Assembly (NCBI GenBank): GCA_963210315.1 | Contig: OY723308.1 | Span: 1,054,001 to 1,118,000 of the forward strand | Direction: 5' to 3' | DNA length: 64,000 nt | From: Rhynchopus euleeides | Taxonomy: Eukaryota; Euglenozoa; Diplonemea; Diplonemida; Diplonemidae | In this document: piece by piece, positions 53,409 to 64,000 of the stretch | How the letters are laid out: each line of letters starts with the position of its first letter | How positions within the stretch are numbered: the first letter of the stretch is position 1 | Translations under genes and position numbers: made by a program | Notes under the pieces: model-generated | What the model was told of the DNA's origin: nothing | The model's input: only the letters and a program-made list of their open reading frames with translations | Database searches by the model: none

Positions 53409-54949
53409 GTGTGTGTGTGTGTGTCACCCCCCCATCCTCTGGGATGCAAGAAAACACCGCAGAATAACCAAAAAGAAAAATGTGCCTGGAGAGGCTGAGG
53501 TTGTATGGGCGTCCGTGTTTTCCCCCCGAGTATTTTATTTAAAGCAAACACCCCCCCCCCCAAATTTTGGCAAAATCAAAATAAAAAACACGAAAACTCA
53601 CACTGTGCGTGCCCCAGCGAGAGGCAGCTAGAGATTGTACCTCGGGCTGCTGGCTGCCCTGCCCCAACACAGAAAGACGTTTCGCGGTGTATGAGGAGGA
53701 GGTGGAAGGTAGGAGGTCAAGGTGGTGGTGACAGTGGTGTCAAAGTATGACGTGTTTCTGGAGGCACACCTCGAAAGAACAAAGGCACTCTCCCCACCCC
53801 ACCCCACCCCACTCGTTGGGAAGCGTGGTGGGGTGGGTGCGGTGTGTGTGCGCATGCCTGCCATCTGCTGCACAGCCGCAAACACTGCCAAACCCAGTTG
53901 CCAAAGTACAAAAAATGGGGCTCCAAAGGGGCCACAACACCATGGTGTGGTGACAGACCCTCTGTGTAGGGTCTGGGTTGTGGTGTGTGTGTCTGTGATG
54001 CTCTTCAGCCCAACGAACGAAAGTAAACCATATGGCTGGATATTGCATGCCCAAAGAGTGGGGGAGGTAGGTCATACTTGTCCTGTCGTCGACAACGGGG
54101 GGGGCAGGGGATGCGGTGCTTTGCTATTGGCTTCTTCACCATCCCGGACACAGGCAGAAGAAGAAGGGGACTGACCCCATACCCCCCACGCGCTTGCGGG
54201 CATCGAAGTGCGGCCCTTCTGATTTCATCCACCCACCCCCCCCTCCCCACGCTGTCTTTAGGGTTCGGCAAAACCAAATAGGGAGTAACAGAAGGGATTC
54301 CCTGCGCCAGAACGGCGCACAGCAACGCACGCACGATGGTCACGGATTTACGCTGGATGGACCCCTACCCCACCCCCCCACATCCCCCCCCATCCCCTTC
54401 TCCTTCCCCACCACCCCCAAATTGGCCATGTTTCCTCAATGCCATGCGAATGCCGCTGCCACCACGCTAGCCACTCACCCATCCACCCACCCACCCACAC
54501 ACTAGGCAGTCTCAAACAGGCTTTTTCTTGGTGCAGATCCCCCCCCCACCCCCCCCCCCCACCTGCGCGCCATCATCGGTCTGTGTGTGTGTCTATACCC
54601 CGCTCTCTCTCTCCCCCCCCCCCTCTGCTCACGCACACAACACAACTCACCGCTCCTTTCCCCTCCTTCCTTTGTTCCCCGCAGCTATCCTGCATCCCTC
54701 CCCTCTCCCCACCCAGCAGTCGGTGGCGGCGCGTCCGTTGCTCTTGCAACGCGCAGCCTGAGGGGGGGTCGCAGTAGGGGTGTTTGAGGTGCCGTGTGTG
54801 TGTGTGTGAGAGGGAAGGGGAGTTGAGTAGCGGTGTGGGGGAGGAGGCGGGAGTTTTTTTTGCCTTGTTTGGTTGGTTTCTGTCTTCTTCATCAACACCC
54901 GTCTTCCTCTGCCTTTCTTGCCTGCCGTTGAACCCCCTCTGCTCACAAA
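53409..54949. other. Spacer and leader of the next gene
   Basis: Non-coding by composition, with GT runs (53409-53423), C runs (54540-54560, 54614-54624) and a CT/C-rich tract before the start codon at 54950. Confidence 0.4.
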
Positions 54950-55798
54950 ATGGCTGCCATCGCCGCTGCCGCTGAGCTGCCTACCACACCCCGCGTGTAC
55001 ACCGTGTCGGAGGGTGAGGTGGTGTCGGTGCGGAAGGGTCCCAGCGACCAGGCTGATGTCGTGTCAGAGCTCGCTTCGGGCACCGTGTTTGCCGTGGGAG
55101 ACTATGCGAAGAAGGGCCGCACAGAGGAGGCAGCGTGGGGGAAGTATATGGGGGATGTGAACGGGTTTGTCGCGACGCCTATCGCGAAGGACGGTGCTTC
55201 TGCCGCCATGCGGTACACCGGATCCCCACCTGAGGTGGACTGCGTCGTCTGCGGCACCAAAATGGACTGGTCTGACTGGCAGAAGCACAAGCGGGCGAAG
55301 AAGCATAAGTCAAAGTATGACAAAAACTGCTACGCCGAGGATGTCTGCGAAAGCCTGGACGTGGCAAACCAGCTGCTCGAGCGGTCCGCGCTGTCCGCCG
55401 ACCCCTCCATCGCAGAGAAGCTGAAGATTGCGGAGGTCGTCCCTCAGGAGGGGTTCGGTAGATGGGCAGGGCCCCCGCCGAGCGCCAAGAAGGAGAAGGA
55501 GAAGGAGAAGGACGCCGCTGGGGAGGAGAAGCCGAAGAAGAAGAAGAAGAAGAGGGCCGGCAAGAAGAAGTCCGGCAGCGGCGACGACGGCGAGGGGGAC
55601 GCGGAGGAGGTGGAGGAGAAGGAGGAGGCCGCCCCCCTCACGGAGGACCAGATGGCCTGGCTGCAGAAGGCGGCTCACAGGCGTGAGACGTTCACCGCGG
55701 ATACCCGTGGGTACAACGAAGGGTTCCTCACAAGCAGCATCGCTCGTGGTCCCGACTCTGTCCCCGCATTTGGCGCAGGGCGTGGGCGCCTGCTGTGA
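54950..55798 (+). CDS. SH3b-like and C2H2-type zinc-finger protein with Lys-rich tail
   Basis: 282 residues, single exon, ATG in the context CAAAATGGCTGCC. Residues about 16-80 resemble a bacterial-type SH3 (SH3b) fold (VYTVSEGEVVSVRKGPSDQA, then AAWGKYMGDVNGFVA). C98, C101, H113 and H119 form a C-x2-C-x11-H-x5-H finger (CVVCGTKMDWSDWQKHKRAKKH), similar to RNA-binding matrin/U1-type fingers. Then comes a helical stretch, a Lys block (EEKPKKKKKKRAGKKK) with an adjoining acidic block, and a conserved-looking end (DQMAWLQKAAHRRETFTADT...GYNEGFLTSSIARG). The lysine block suggests nuclear location. The role is unknown; nucleic-acid binding is an inference. Confidence 0.7.
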   Translation: MAAIAAAAELPTTPRVYTVSEGEVVSVRKGPSDQADVVSELASGTVFAVGDYAKKGRTEEAAWGKYMGDVNGFVATPIAKDGASAAMRYTGSPPEVDCVVCGTKMDWSDWQKHKRAKKHKSKYDKNCYAEDVCESLDVANQLLERSALSADPSIAEKLKIAEVVPQEGFGRWAGPPPSAKKEKEKEKDAAGEEKPKKKKKKRAGKKKSGSGDDGEGDAEEVEEKEEAAPLTEDQMAWLQKAAHRRETFTADTRGYNEGFLTSSIARGPDSVPAFGAGRGRLL

Positions 55799-56003
55799 GC
55801 CGTGCAAACCTTTTCAGCCACACCCTGTTCCTCATCTCTATCTCTGCAGTCGTTGTGCTGCTTCTTCCCTAGAAGCTCGCTCTCGCTCCAGCCGATGCAA
55901 TAACAAAAAAATTGCGCTGGTTTTAAAAAAGCAAAACGGCTTGCTGTTTTTTGAGGTGTGAAAGAAGGGGGTTCGAACAGCTTTGATATTTATTCCTCGG
56001 CTA

Positions 56004-56300
56004 CAGGGGGGGGGCGAATAGAATTACTAAGTAATACTATTCAAAATGGCATGTTTGAAAAATCCCCAAATTTTGGGTTGGGCACATTCCCCAGTACGTG
56101 GTATTCCACTCCACCGAAATCGAAAAAAAAGTTGATCGTGAACTGGCCTGAACCAGCGCAGTTCACGATCAACTTTTTTTTCGATTTCGGTGGAGTGGAA
56201 TACCACGTACTGGGGAATGCGCCCAACCCAAAATTTGGGAATTTTTCAAACATGCCATTTTGAATAGTATTACTTAGTAATTCTATTCGCCCCCCCCCTG
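56004..56300. mobile_element. 297-bp palindromic foldback element, TA-flanked
   Basis: Two 142-bp inverted arms (56004-56145, 56159-56300) with a 13-base loop and only a few mismatches. The ends are CAGGGGGGGGGCGAATAG and its complement, flanked by TA (56002-56003 and 56301-56302). Non-coding; the ORFs on both strands are mirror images. Confidence 0.8.
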
Positions 56301-56302
56301 TA

Positions 56303-58591
56303 GCCAAAAAATGAAGACAATAACAGGGGGTGATGTGTGAAACCTCAGAGAAACAGTCGGGCCATCTCCTCCTGTGGCCGGCAAGATTTGAAAAGGTCGG
56401 GCATAAGGGCAAAACCTCAGCCCCGCAGGCAAATGCAAGGTGTTGATCCGCCTCAGCACGCCCTCCTGGTGTGGCTGGGGTGGATGCTGCCTGGTTCATC
56501 CGGCCCTTGCGGAGGTGGGTGCTGTTCTGTTGTGGCAAGGTTATCGTGGCAGGTCTTGTTATTCTCGGGGTGGAAAAGGATTGGCCCCACACCCTTACGC
56601 GCTGCCCCCGAAGAAGGGCAGCGTCGGAACTTTGGATGCGCCGCGCCGTGTGGTATGTGGCATATTTTTGGTTCGCAAGAATAATGCGCACCCGCCTTGT
56701 CGCGGCTCAAACGAGGCTTTGGAAACGCAAATCACCCGCATCCTGGGGCTGCGATGAGCAGGTTTGGCCAAAAAAAGGAATCGTTCAAATCGTTACAACA
56801 CCTGCCTCCGGAGAAGCAACTGCAAAGCCATGAAGGGGGTCTCCGCTCTACAGCCAGAAGGTGCAGCAAAGTGAGTGCCCCAGGAGGTGTCACACTGGCA
56901 GTTTGGCACAAAGCGAAGGCCACACTCCCACTCATGTCTCGTTTCTCGGCGCATCCGGTCTTCTCACAGCATGCCAGTGTTCTGCTAAGAGCGCAGTGGT
57001 GACCCTGCTGCAAACCAAATCATGACACGGAACAGCCAAGCCTGGATGTCTCAACCACGCTTCACTCCGGGCTCCCGTTGCTGCTGAGAGACCACAGCAA
57101 ACGTGTTACCCCCCCCTCTTCCTCTCTGTGTGTTGGGAGTTGTGTGGTGGGACCCGTGCCGCACACACTTGCATCGCTTTGTCGCCACAGAGGGATGCGC
57201 AAAAGGGGGGTGGGGGTTATCAAAGTGTCTTGAGGAGTGGTCCGCCCAAAATGCCAAGTTTTTCTGCCCAAAATGCAGAGTTGGGAGTGCTAGAGAACGC
57301 TGTGTGTGTGTCTGGTGTCTGTCTGTGTGTCAGAAAGAGAGAAATAAATCAGAAAACACCCCCACCCCGCCCCGCAATCAATCAAAAAAATACCCCCCCT
57401 CCTCCCTCCGCCCTCCGCCATCCGCCAGCCCCACCCTGGAATCTGCCCGCTTCAACATATATGGTGTGCACCAACCCCCCCCTCCCCCCCCCGATCCTTA
57501 ATCAGAATTTGCCACCTCAGGTCCTTGCTCTTCCCACCCCCACCACTCTCCAATACCAGCCGATCTCCCCACCCACCCCTCCTCGGGTTTCGCTATTGGC
57601 GGTGGGCGGGGGTTGGTTGGTTGGTTTTAAACGTGTCTTTAGGGGGGGCGGGGCGGGGCTTCGCGATCGGCGAATATTCGGCAATATAATCGGTGGCTTT
57701 CTCTCCTATAAATATAGGAGGATCAGTGCGCCAAAAAAAATGCACCGTTTTCGGCACCGTATGCGAAGGGCCCTTCTGCTGAGTATAATCGTCGTGTGAT
57801 TCGGAGTGGGTGTGTGTTGGGTAGGCGAGATTGTGTTTTTAGATTTGAAGAGGAGGGAGAAGAGGGAGAGGGAGAGGCGGGGGAGGGGGGATGATATATA
57901 GCGGTTGCAGCTATGGTCCCCGCTACTTCCGATCCCCACACCCCCCCCACCTCCCCCCCGCCAGAGTGTTCTTCCCAGGCTAGGTTCCTTCGTGGATACG
58001 GGAAACTAAAATCTGCCGGGGGGCCTTGGGCGACACCCCCCAGCCACTCCTGCGTTTAATATTATATACCCCCACCCCCCCCCACTCCCACTCCCACTCC
58101 CCCTGATCAAACAGCTAAATTGGGCGTTGCGCCCTTTGGCCCTTTTATTCTCTGCATGCAGCCCCATTTCTCTGATGGCAGAATTCCTTCGAACTGGATT
58201 TGGCAAGCGTGCCGCTGGCAGGCTGTTTCTCCCGAATAAATCTCTCTCTCTCTCTCTCACTGCGTGCCCAATGCCTCTTCGCCGAAACGGCCACCGCTTC
58301 ATCCTGAACATGACGAATGGCTACTGGGAAACCCTTTGCTACTGCGCCCCGGCTGATCTTCCCTAACAGGATGAACCCCACCTCCTCTTGGCGGGTGTGT
58401 GGCGCCAGCCAAGTCTTTGTGTGTCGGGGCCCATTGCCACCCGGTTCACGGGGCGACAGGGAGTGACAGCCTCTCCCCGCGAGGCTGCCACCTCAACCAC
58501 CCACCTCCTCCGGTCATCAGAAGCCCTGCACAGTCTGGGCAGGTTCTCTCCCTCCCTCCGCCAAAAGTCTGGCTCGTGCCGTGTGCCCGAA
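56303..58591. other. Spacer without a recognised gene
   Basis: Contains a TCGTTCAAATCGTT word (56782-56796), C runs (57475-57490, 58073-58083) and a segment at 57729-57775 (CCAAAAAAAATGCACCG) resembling 48456-48500. No ORF shows a domain. Confidence 0.35.
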
Positions 58592-58593
58592 TA

Positions 58594-59249
58594 CAGTGCC
58601 ACAGAAAAGTTTCGAACACGATAAATTTTAAGATAATTTTAAGTTTTAAGACGAAAATCGCGCTTCGCGAAAAATTTTAAAACATTCTTTTGTTCAATAC
58701 TTTGTTTCAAAGTCAAGGATCTTTCTCCGAAGTGTTTTCGGACAAAGATTTCTTGACAAGAGAGATACTAAAAATACTTCTTGACAGGACTGGACAGGTC
58801 GAGGTCATTCTATTTGCGATGTCAGCAGCATCCAGTGGACCCGAAAAGGCCCCCATGTCGTGTGGTTTGGAGGGATGGACCGCTCGGTTGCGGAAACCAC
58901 TCGACTGGGGATAACGACCCTGTTGAGGTTGGACATTCCTCTTCTGGCCTCTCTGCCTGCGATCCGCAAACTCATCCGCTTTTGGCAACTCGCAGCAAAC
59001 CTGGCGATAGGGGACAGATAGGAGTAACCTGAGTGAGGTTGAAGGATGCTGACACCCGCCTGACCCAAAGACTGCCTGTTCACAGCGCTGGAGTGTTGCA
59101 CATGTGGCACATCATCCCACACACCTCTAGGAAACTTCCATGATGCAGGATAGATAACTTTTAAAACAAAACAAAAGTTTTGAGACGAAAAAGCTTTCGA
59201 ACGGAGAATTTTAAAACTTTTGTTCGTTCGAAACTTTTCTGCGGCACTG
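58594..59249. mobile_element. 656-bp Tc1/mariner-like non-autonomous element
   Basis: Starts CAGTGCCACAGAAAAGTTTC and ends with its inverted copy (one mismatch in 24), flanked by TA (58592-58593, 59250-59251). CAGTG termini with a TA duplication are typical of Tc1/mariner. Subterminal TTTTAAAAC and TTCGAA words lie at both ends. The centre has no transposase. Confidence 0.8.
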
Positions 59250-59461
59250 TATTGCAGAACTGCCCGCTCTCTCTGCCTGAGACATAGTCACGGATGCCAT
59301 GTGTGGGGTGGGGTGTGTGTGTATGTTGTGTGGAGGTGGGTTCATCAGAGATCGCCCTGTGCGACCTGCAGTTAACAATAAAGGCTTAACGTGTGTGCGG
59401 CAAATGGAGATCGCATCAAGAGCAGGACGTGCTCGGTGTGTCCCACACTGCTGCAGAAAGA

Positions 59462-60963
59462 TGACCACCTGCATGCGACGCCTGAGCATTCTGCGTATGT
59501 TGGCAGGCACTGACTGGGGCTCAAGTGGAGACACGCTGCGCCAGGCCTACCTGACATATGTCTACCCCATCCTGATGTACGCCGCCAGCGTCTACACCCC
59601 TGGCCTGTCCACGAAGAACCTCAAACGCCTGCGAGATGTCCACCGCATGGCAGCCCTGATCATCACGGGCTGTATGAAGAACACCAGCACGGCAAAGCTC
59701 CTCTGGGAATCACACCTGCGAGACCTCGACCTCGACTTCAAGGTCGCGGTGTGCACAGACCACGAACGCTTCCGCCGCGTGCCCCACTCCCCAGGATACC
59801 GGGCGCAACTAAACACCGGGAACACGGGAGGCAGCTGGCTACATCAGGCACGGAGTCTGGTGAAATCCTCGAAGGTCGACGGGCGCACCCCCCTGCTGGC
59901 CCCCCTGCATGCAGCACACCCCATCCCCCCCTGGGAATGGAACCTGGTGCTGCCACGAGTACACATCCTGGCGACGCTGCCGGGGCTCACCGCCCCAAAG
60001 GCCGCCACCCCGAAAGACACCCTCCGGGACCTGGCAGAGCAGACCATCCAGGCCCTCCCGACATGCGCCTGGCATGTGTACACCGACGGGTCAGTCTCCA
60101 ACTCCACATCGCGGCAACAGCAGGGCGGCGCAGGAGCAGCGGTGTACAGCATGCCGGAGGGCCGCCTCAGGAAAAAGCTCGCCTGGCCGGCAGGACTCCG
60201 CTGCATCAGCTACCAGGCGGAGCTGGTGGCCATCAGAGAATCCCTCGCTCACCTATGCACCCTGGTATCCCCAGGCGAAACGATCGCCATCCTCACAGAC
60301 TCGCAGAGCGCACTGAACGCGCTGCTGAGCGGCCCGCAGCGAGCGAGAGGATCCACCGAATGGGACATCTGGAGGTGGTTGAACGAGCTCGCCCAAACCC
60401 ACGATGTCACCACCCACCTCCGCTACATCCCGTCACACGTTGGGGTAGCAGGGAACGAACTCGCTGACAAACAGGCGCAAATCGGTGCCTTCCGGCCGCA
60501 GATGGAACCGGTTAGCCTCGCGTCGGCTCGTGTCGTCCTCCGCCGACACATCTACAACGACGCAACGGTGCCCCGCACGGACAGCGTGTACGCGTACCGT
60601 TCGGGAATCGGGGAGACGCGACTGCAACGCCCCGACCTCCGCATGGAGGGACTCACCCGCTTAGGGGAAACCACCATCCGCCGACTCCGGGCCGACCACC
60701 ACCGCCTGGTCTACGACCATGACATCCCGGGCACGGCACAACCACCTTGCCAACCCTGCCTGAAGCATGCGCCGGGCCACCCCCCGCCTGGGGTCTCACT
60801 GAAGCACCTCTTCTTCGGCTGCCCCGCGACAGCGTCGGCCCGACACCACCTCACAGCCACAAACGTGCACAACCTGCTGTTGCACAACTGCAAGGAGGCG
60901 CTGCGCTACCTGGCCGAGGCAGGGGTAACGGAGCACGGCGAGAAGGACTACCTGAACGCGTGA
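59462..60963 (+). pseudogene. LINE-1 ORF2 C-terminal part (RT thumb, RNase H, knuckle)
   Basis: About 500 codons open to the normal stop, covering residues equivalent to about 823-1321 of the full ORF2. RNase H motifs YTDGS, TDSQSA and ELADK are intact. There is no start codon of its own and the catalytic palm and endonuclease are missing. The ORF upstream of 59462 is unrelated sequence. Confidence 0.75.
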
Positions 60964-61331
60964 ACCAAATAACATCATCAGAGAACAAGGGCTTCGGCCC
61001 GACCTCCCAGCACCCCCCCCCCCCCCCCCATCCCAGCCCCACGTCACTTTCCACAGGCCGCCAGGCGCGTCAGCGTCGGCGACCGCCCGCCCCCAGTCTG
61101 AGAGGCATCAGCCGAATCTCGGTGGAGGCGGGCACAAAACAAAAGGGAGAGTCGTCACTGTGCATATCAGCACGGTCCCGCCCTCTGTGCCAGACCAACA
61201 CACCACCAAAGGAAAAGAGGAAGAGGCGACGTAAGGCAATGCCTCCGTGCGGCCAGGAGAACACGAAATAGCGACCCCCTCAACGGGGAATGCTACGAGC
61301 ACGGCCAAAAATCGTTCAAAAATCGTTCAAG
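59462..61331 (+). mobile_element. 5'-truncated LINE-1 copy
   Basis: Begins within ORF2 (TTCMRRLSILRMLAGTDWG, after the RT active site), continues to TGA 60961-60963, and includes the 3' UTR and AAATCGTTCA tail. It differs from the full copy at scattered residues and shares variants with the 25953-26668 copy (CLKHAPGHPPPG against CLKLAPDSPPPG), so these two belong to one subfamily. Confidence 0.8.
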
Positions 61332-61526
61332 ATTCACGTGTGTCTGTGGGGGGGGGGGGGGGGGGGCTGCGGGGGTGAGCGTTGCCACGCGGCGATATCA
61401 TCGATCGAATATCCCTGCACACACCTGCAGGGTGGGGAGGGGGGGTGGGATTCTTTTTAGCCCAAGTGGCGATGGGCTGGTGGCGGCGGTGAGACCACTA
61501 CCCCCCCCCCCCTCCCACCCCCCTTC
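61332..61526. other. Short G/C-run spacer
   Basis: Separates the LINE-1 copy from the next nested element. Contains G runs (61350-61367) and C runs (61500-61512); nothing else seen. Confidence 0.5.
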
Positions 61527-61665
61527 TACACGGTGGGATCTTGTAAATTTTACATGTATAACTACAAGTATATACATGTATTATACATGTATAATACTTG
61601 CATGTCAACTATTATACATGTATAATACATGTATATGCCTGAAATATACATGTAAAATACATGTA

Positions 61666-62475
61666 CCGTAAACGGAAATATTGTGGACCGTAATAAAGGT
61701 GAACCGTACTATAGGTGGACCGTAAAAAAGATGGAACAAATGGGATTTTTCCGGAACTTGGAACATTTTTACGGTCCACCTATTTTACGGTTGGGATAGT
61801 GGACTTGGCGGTTTTTTTTACGAGTTCCTTCGTGACGAAGTCGCGAAGGAACCAAGGAAATCGTACGACTGAAGCTGCAGGATTAACACCACAGAGCCTC
61901 AGCACAGAGTGTGCGCTCACCATCGTCCGGGAACTGTTCTCCCACAGTTACTGCAGGGTGTACTACACTAAAGGAGTACGATTTCCCTGAATTTTCCGGG
62001 CACTGATTCACGAATTTACATCTGGAGGGAGCCCGGTGGTCTCAGCTTCTGTCTGCGCGCCCTGCCGTACTGTGGCTGCTTTTGTGGGCTCGTGCATCAG
62101 GTTCTACTTTTACTTCTACCGGAACGCTCCTTGCATGGTACTACACTTCTCGAGGTGTGGTGGTGGGTGAGTCTCGAGGTGAGTGGTGGTGATCGTGCCC
62201 TTTCCACACGCAGGGAGGACTTGCTTCTCTTGCTGGTGTTGGTTGCGGTGGTGGAGGGAGGGTCCAAAGCTGGGAGGTCGGGAGGCCTACGTGCGGGAGT
62301 CTGCGGCGTGGAGGCCGCAGTCCGCGCCCCGCAACCCACCAGCCCGCGGGCGAAAATCGCATTGTCTTTTCCATATGCAGTCCCAATAAATAGTGGACCG
62401 TAAAAAAGATGGAACGTTTGGCCTTTTTTTGGGAACTTGGAACATTTTTACGGTCCACCCTTTTTCCGTTTACGG
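61666..62475. mobile_element. 810-bp TA-flanked element, TIR CCGTAAACGGAAA
   Basis: The ends CCGTAAACGGAAA and its complement are flanked by TA (61664-61665, 62476-62477). The empty target is seen at about 11207-11218. Both ends carry stems built from GGTGGACCGTAAAAAAGATG and its complement. The interior includes a dispersed-repeat copy (61840-61990) and no transposase. The shared CCGTA terminus links it to the 12132 and 62562 elements. Confidence 0.75.
61840..61990 (+). repeat. Dispersed repeat family, copy inside the 810-bp element
   Basis: Contains GAAGTCGCGAAGGAACC, GAAGCTGCAGGATTAACACC, GAGTGTGCGCTCACC and GAGTACGATTTCCC in the family order. Preceded by the palindrome CTTCGTGACGAAG. Confidence 0.45.
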
Positions 62476-62561
62476 TATATCAAGTAAAAATACAAGTATA
62501 ATACTTGCATGTCAACTATTATACATGTATTTTTACTTGATATACATGTATTTTACATGTA

Positions 62562-62875
62562 CCGTATACGTAAATATTTTGGAACGTAAATATTATGGAA
62601 CGCTGGTGGGTTGGCGTTCCAGATTTTTTTCGTTCCATAATATTTACAGGGCTTTCTGCGACTCGGGGACTTGGACCAGGTGATCGGACGGCGTACAGAG
62701 TCCCTGACGAGACCTACTCGTGCACTTTTCGCGCGATTCCTGACGCAAGCCGTCCTCACCACCGAGTGGCCCAACTGGCCCTGTAAATATTTTGGAACGT
62801 AAATATTATGGAACGGACCGGCCAAAAATGGGCCCGTTCCATAATATTTACGTTCCATAATATTTACGTATACGG
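62562..62875. mobile_element. 314-bp TA-flanked miniature element, second copy
   Basis: Same ends and interior as 12132-12492, flanked by TA (62560-62561, 62876-62877), but with only two of the 16-bp GGAACGTAAATATTAT units at the left end, which accounts for the length difference. The empty site is present at about 10935-10945. Confidence 0.8.
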
Positions 62876-62918
62876 TATATTTCAGGCATTTACATGTATT
62901 TTCATGGTTTTCAACAGA

Positions 62919-63014
62919 TCTTTACGAAGATGTTGGCTGGAAAACGGCTTTTTTAAAGATCTTTGTAAAATTTTCAATTTTCCTAAGATCTTGGTATTTT
63001 TTACTAAGATCTTA
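62919..63014. repeat. AAGATCTT palindrome cluster
   Basis: AGATCTTTACGAAGAT, AAAGATCTTTG, TAAGATCTTGG and TAAGATCTTA occur within about 95 bp immediately before element D. Probably the end of another small element. Confidence 0.4.
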
Positions 63015-64000
63015 GGAGGATTCTTCATATTCCTGGATTTCCCGAATTTCCTGGATTTCCCCCGGCCCCTTAGGCGATTTCAGGGCGGACAGGGCGGACA
63101 TGCCCGGACCCGGAAATCCGGGTGTCCGGATGTCCGGGTCCAATTTTGACCCCCCCCCCCCCCCCCCCCCCCCGGACATTTCCCGAATTTCCCGCCCGGA
63201 CATGTCCGCCCGGACATCCGGACATCCGGACATCCAGAAATGTCCGCCCCGGACAGGGCGGACATTTTCTGGTGTCCGGATGTCCGGGCGGACATGTCCG
63301 GACCCGGAAATTCGGGAAATCCAATTTTGACCCCCCGCCGGACATGTCCGGCCAGGACCTCAATAGTTTGATTTTTGGTCCAGAAAATAGTTTGAAAATT
63401 TTTGAAATCTGGGTGCCCAAAAAAAAATTTCCTAAGACCGGCGATTTGTAGGGGGACCCTTTCGAATTTTTTTTGGGGAAGGGTAAATTGAACGTTTTTG
63501 GCCAAATGAAGCCACTGCGACCATTCCCGGGCCTCGGAAATCAGATTTTGGCCCCTCAAATGCGGTGCCGGTCCGGACAAAAAACCGAAAAAATCGTGAA
63601 AAATGGCCCATTTTCCCCAGCCAAAAATGGGCCAAAAATGCCCCCCGGACACCCCCAGAGACATGTCCTAATCCGGGGTGCCAGTAGGGGGGACCTTTCG
63701 AATTTTTTTTCGAGGAGAGGTCAATTGAACGTTTTTGGACATCTGAGGCCACTGCGACCATTCCCAGGCCTCGGAAATGAGATTTTTGGCCCTCAAATGG
63801 GGTACCGGTCCCCACGAAATTCCGAAAAATTCATGAAAATCGAAAGGTCCCACGCACCAAATTCTGCCCAAAAATCGTCGAAAATGGACATGTCATATGC
63901 AGCAATGGGGCACCCATCACTCCCCAAATTTTGCTCAATGATTCCACGGCAAGCCAGATTTTCTGATCAATTAGTTTGTTTGAGCATGTTCCTGGCCCTT
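63015..64000 (-). mobile_element. GGAGGAT element, copy D, cut by the window end
   Basis: Inverted orientation like C; starts GGAGGATTCTTCATATTCC after TTA (63012-63014). It has the GGACATGTCC array, both 118-bp modules, and the uninterrupted AATTAGTTTG site where copy A carries a TA miniature element. The other end lies beyond the window. Confidence 0.75.

Larger units (their letters stand above)
61529..62905 (+). mobile_element. Second TACATGTA-type element, right end missing, with two nested TA elements
   Basis: Starts CACGGTGGGATCTTGTAAAT after TA, identical to 6184 onward. The remaining pieces (61529-61665, 62478-62561, 62878-62905) read through in the same order as the array at 10862-11627 once the two inserts are removed. 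It breaks off near 62905 in unrelated sequence. Confidence 0.7.

Overview
This window is nuclear DNA of a eukaryote, most likely a single-celled protist or alga. Its genes have GT-AG introns, GC-rich codons and pyrimidine-rich leaders. One spliced gene encodes a DUF506-type protein, a family known mainly from plants and algae, and a disrupted gene consists of DUF4116-type repeats. The species cannot be named from the sequence alone. Apparent host genes are few: the DUF4116-type gene (126-2167, broken), an Ala/Gly/Pro-rich protein with a PH domain (2638-6144), a secreted beta-propeller protein (19791-21065), the spliced DUF506-type gene (22788-23708) and an SH3b/zinc-finger protein (54950-55798). 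Much of the rest is mobile DNA or long C-rich, pyrimidine-rich spacers.

From 6184 to 19286 lies a nest of transposons that can be dissected by target-site duplications and by empty sites found elsewhere in the window. The outermost element duplicates TA and is made of TACATGTA-type words. It was hit twice at TAT: by a 4.5-kb element (6324-10858) and by a 7.5-kb block (11628-19166). That block has the layout of a composite transposon. Two direct copies of a GGAGGAT-ended element (A and B) flank a cargo that holds an intact tyrosine recombinase gene (13776-14816) between perfect 37-bp inverted repeats. TAT lies outside the block and TAA at both inner junctions. A also holds a TA-flanked miniature element and B a large foldback. 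Further GGAGGAT copies are C (29996-31542, CAT duplication) and D (63015 to the window end).

Two non-LTR retrotransposon lineages are present. LINE-1 (34834-41095, minus strand) looks whole. Its ORF1 ends in UGA followed by CGG, and the same frame continues into ORF2 through a 2A-type peptide (GDIEQNPGP) just before the endonuclease, reverse transcriptase and RNase H. No ATG offers ORF2 its own start. A complete 5S rRNA sequence (40975-41095) sits in the same orientation about 40 bases upstream of the ORF1 ATG. Truncated relatives of LINE-1 lie at 25953-26668 and 59462-61331, and a more diverged LINE 3' end is built into the GGAGGAT elements. LINE-2 (about 50415-53408) is 5' truncated and ends in two tandem Cys/His modules with identical spacing.

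The right end (58594-64000) repeats the nesting theme: a Tc1/mariner-type element with CAGTGCC ends, the LINE-1 copy, a partial TACATGTA element holding two more TA-flanked elements, and D. The strongest leads are the readthrough-plus-2A LINE with its 5S head and the recombinase-bearing composite transposon.
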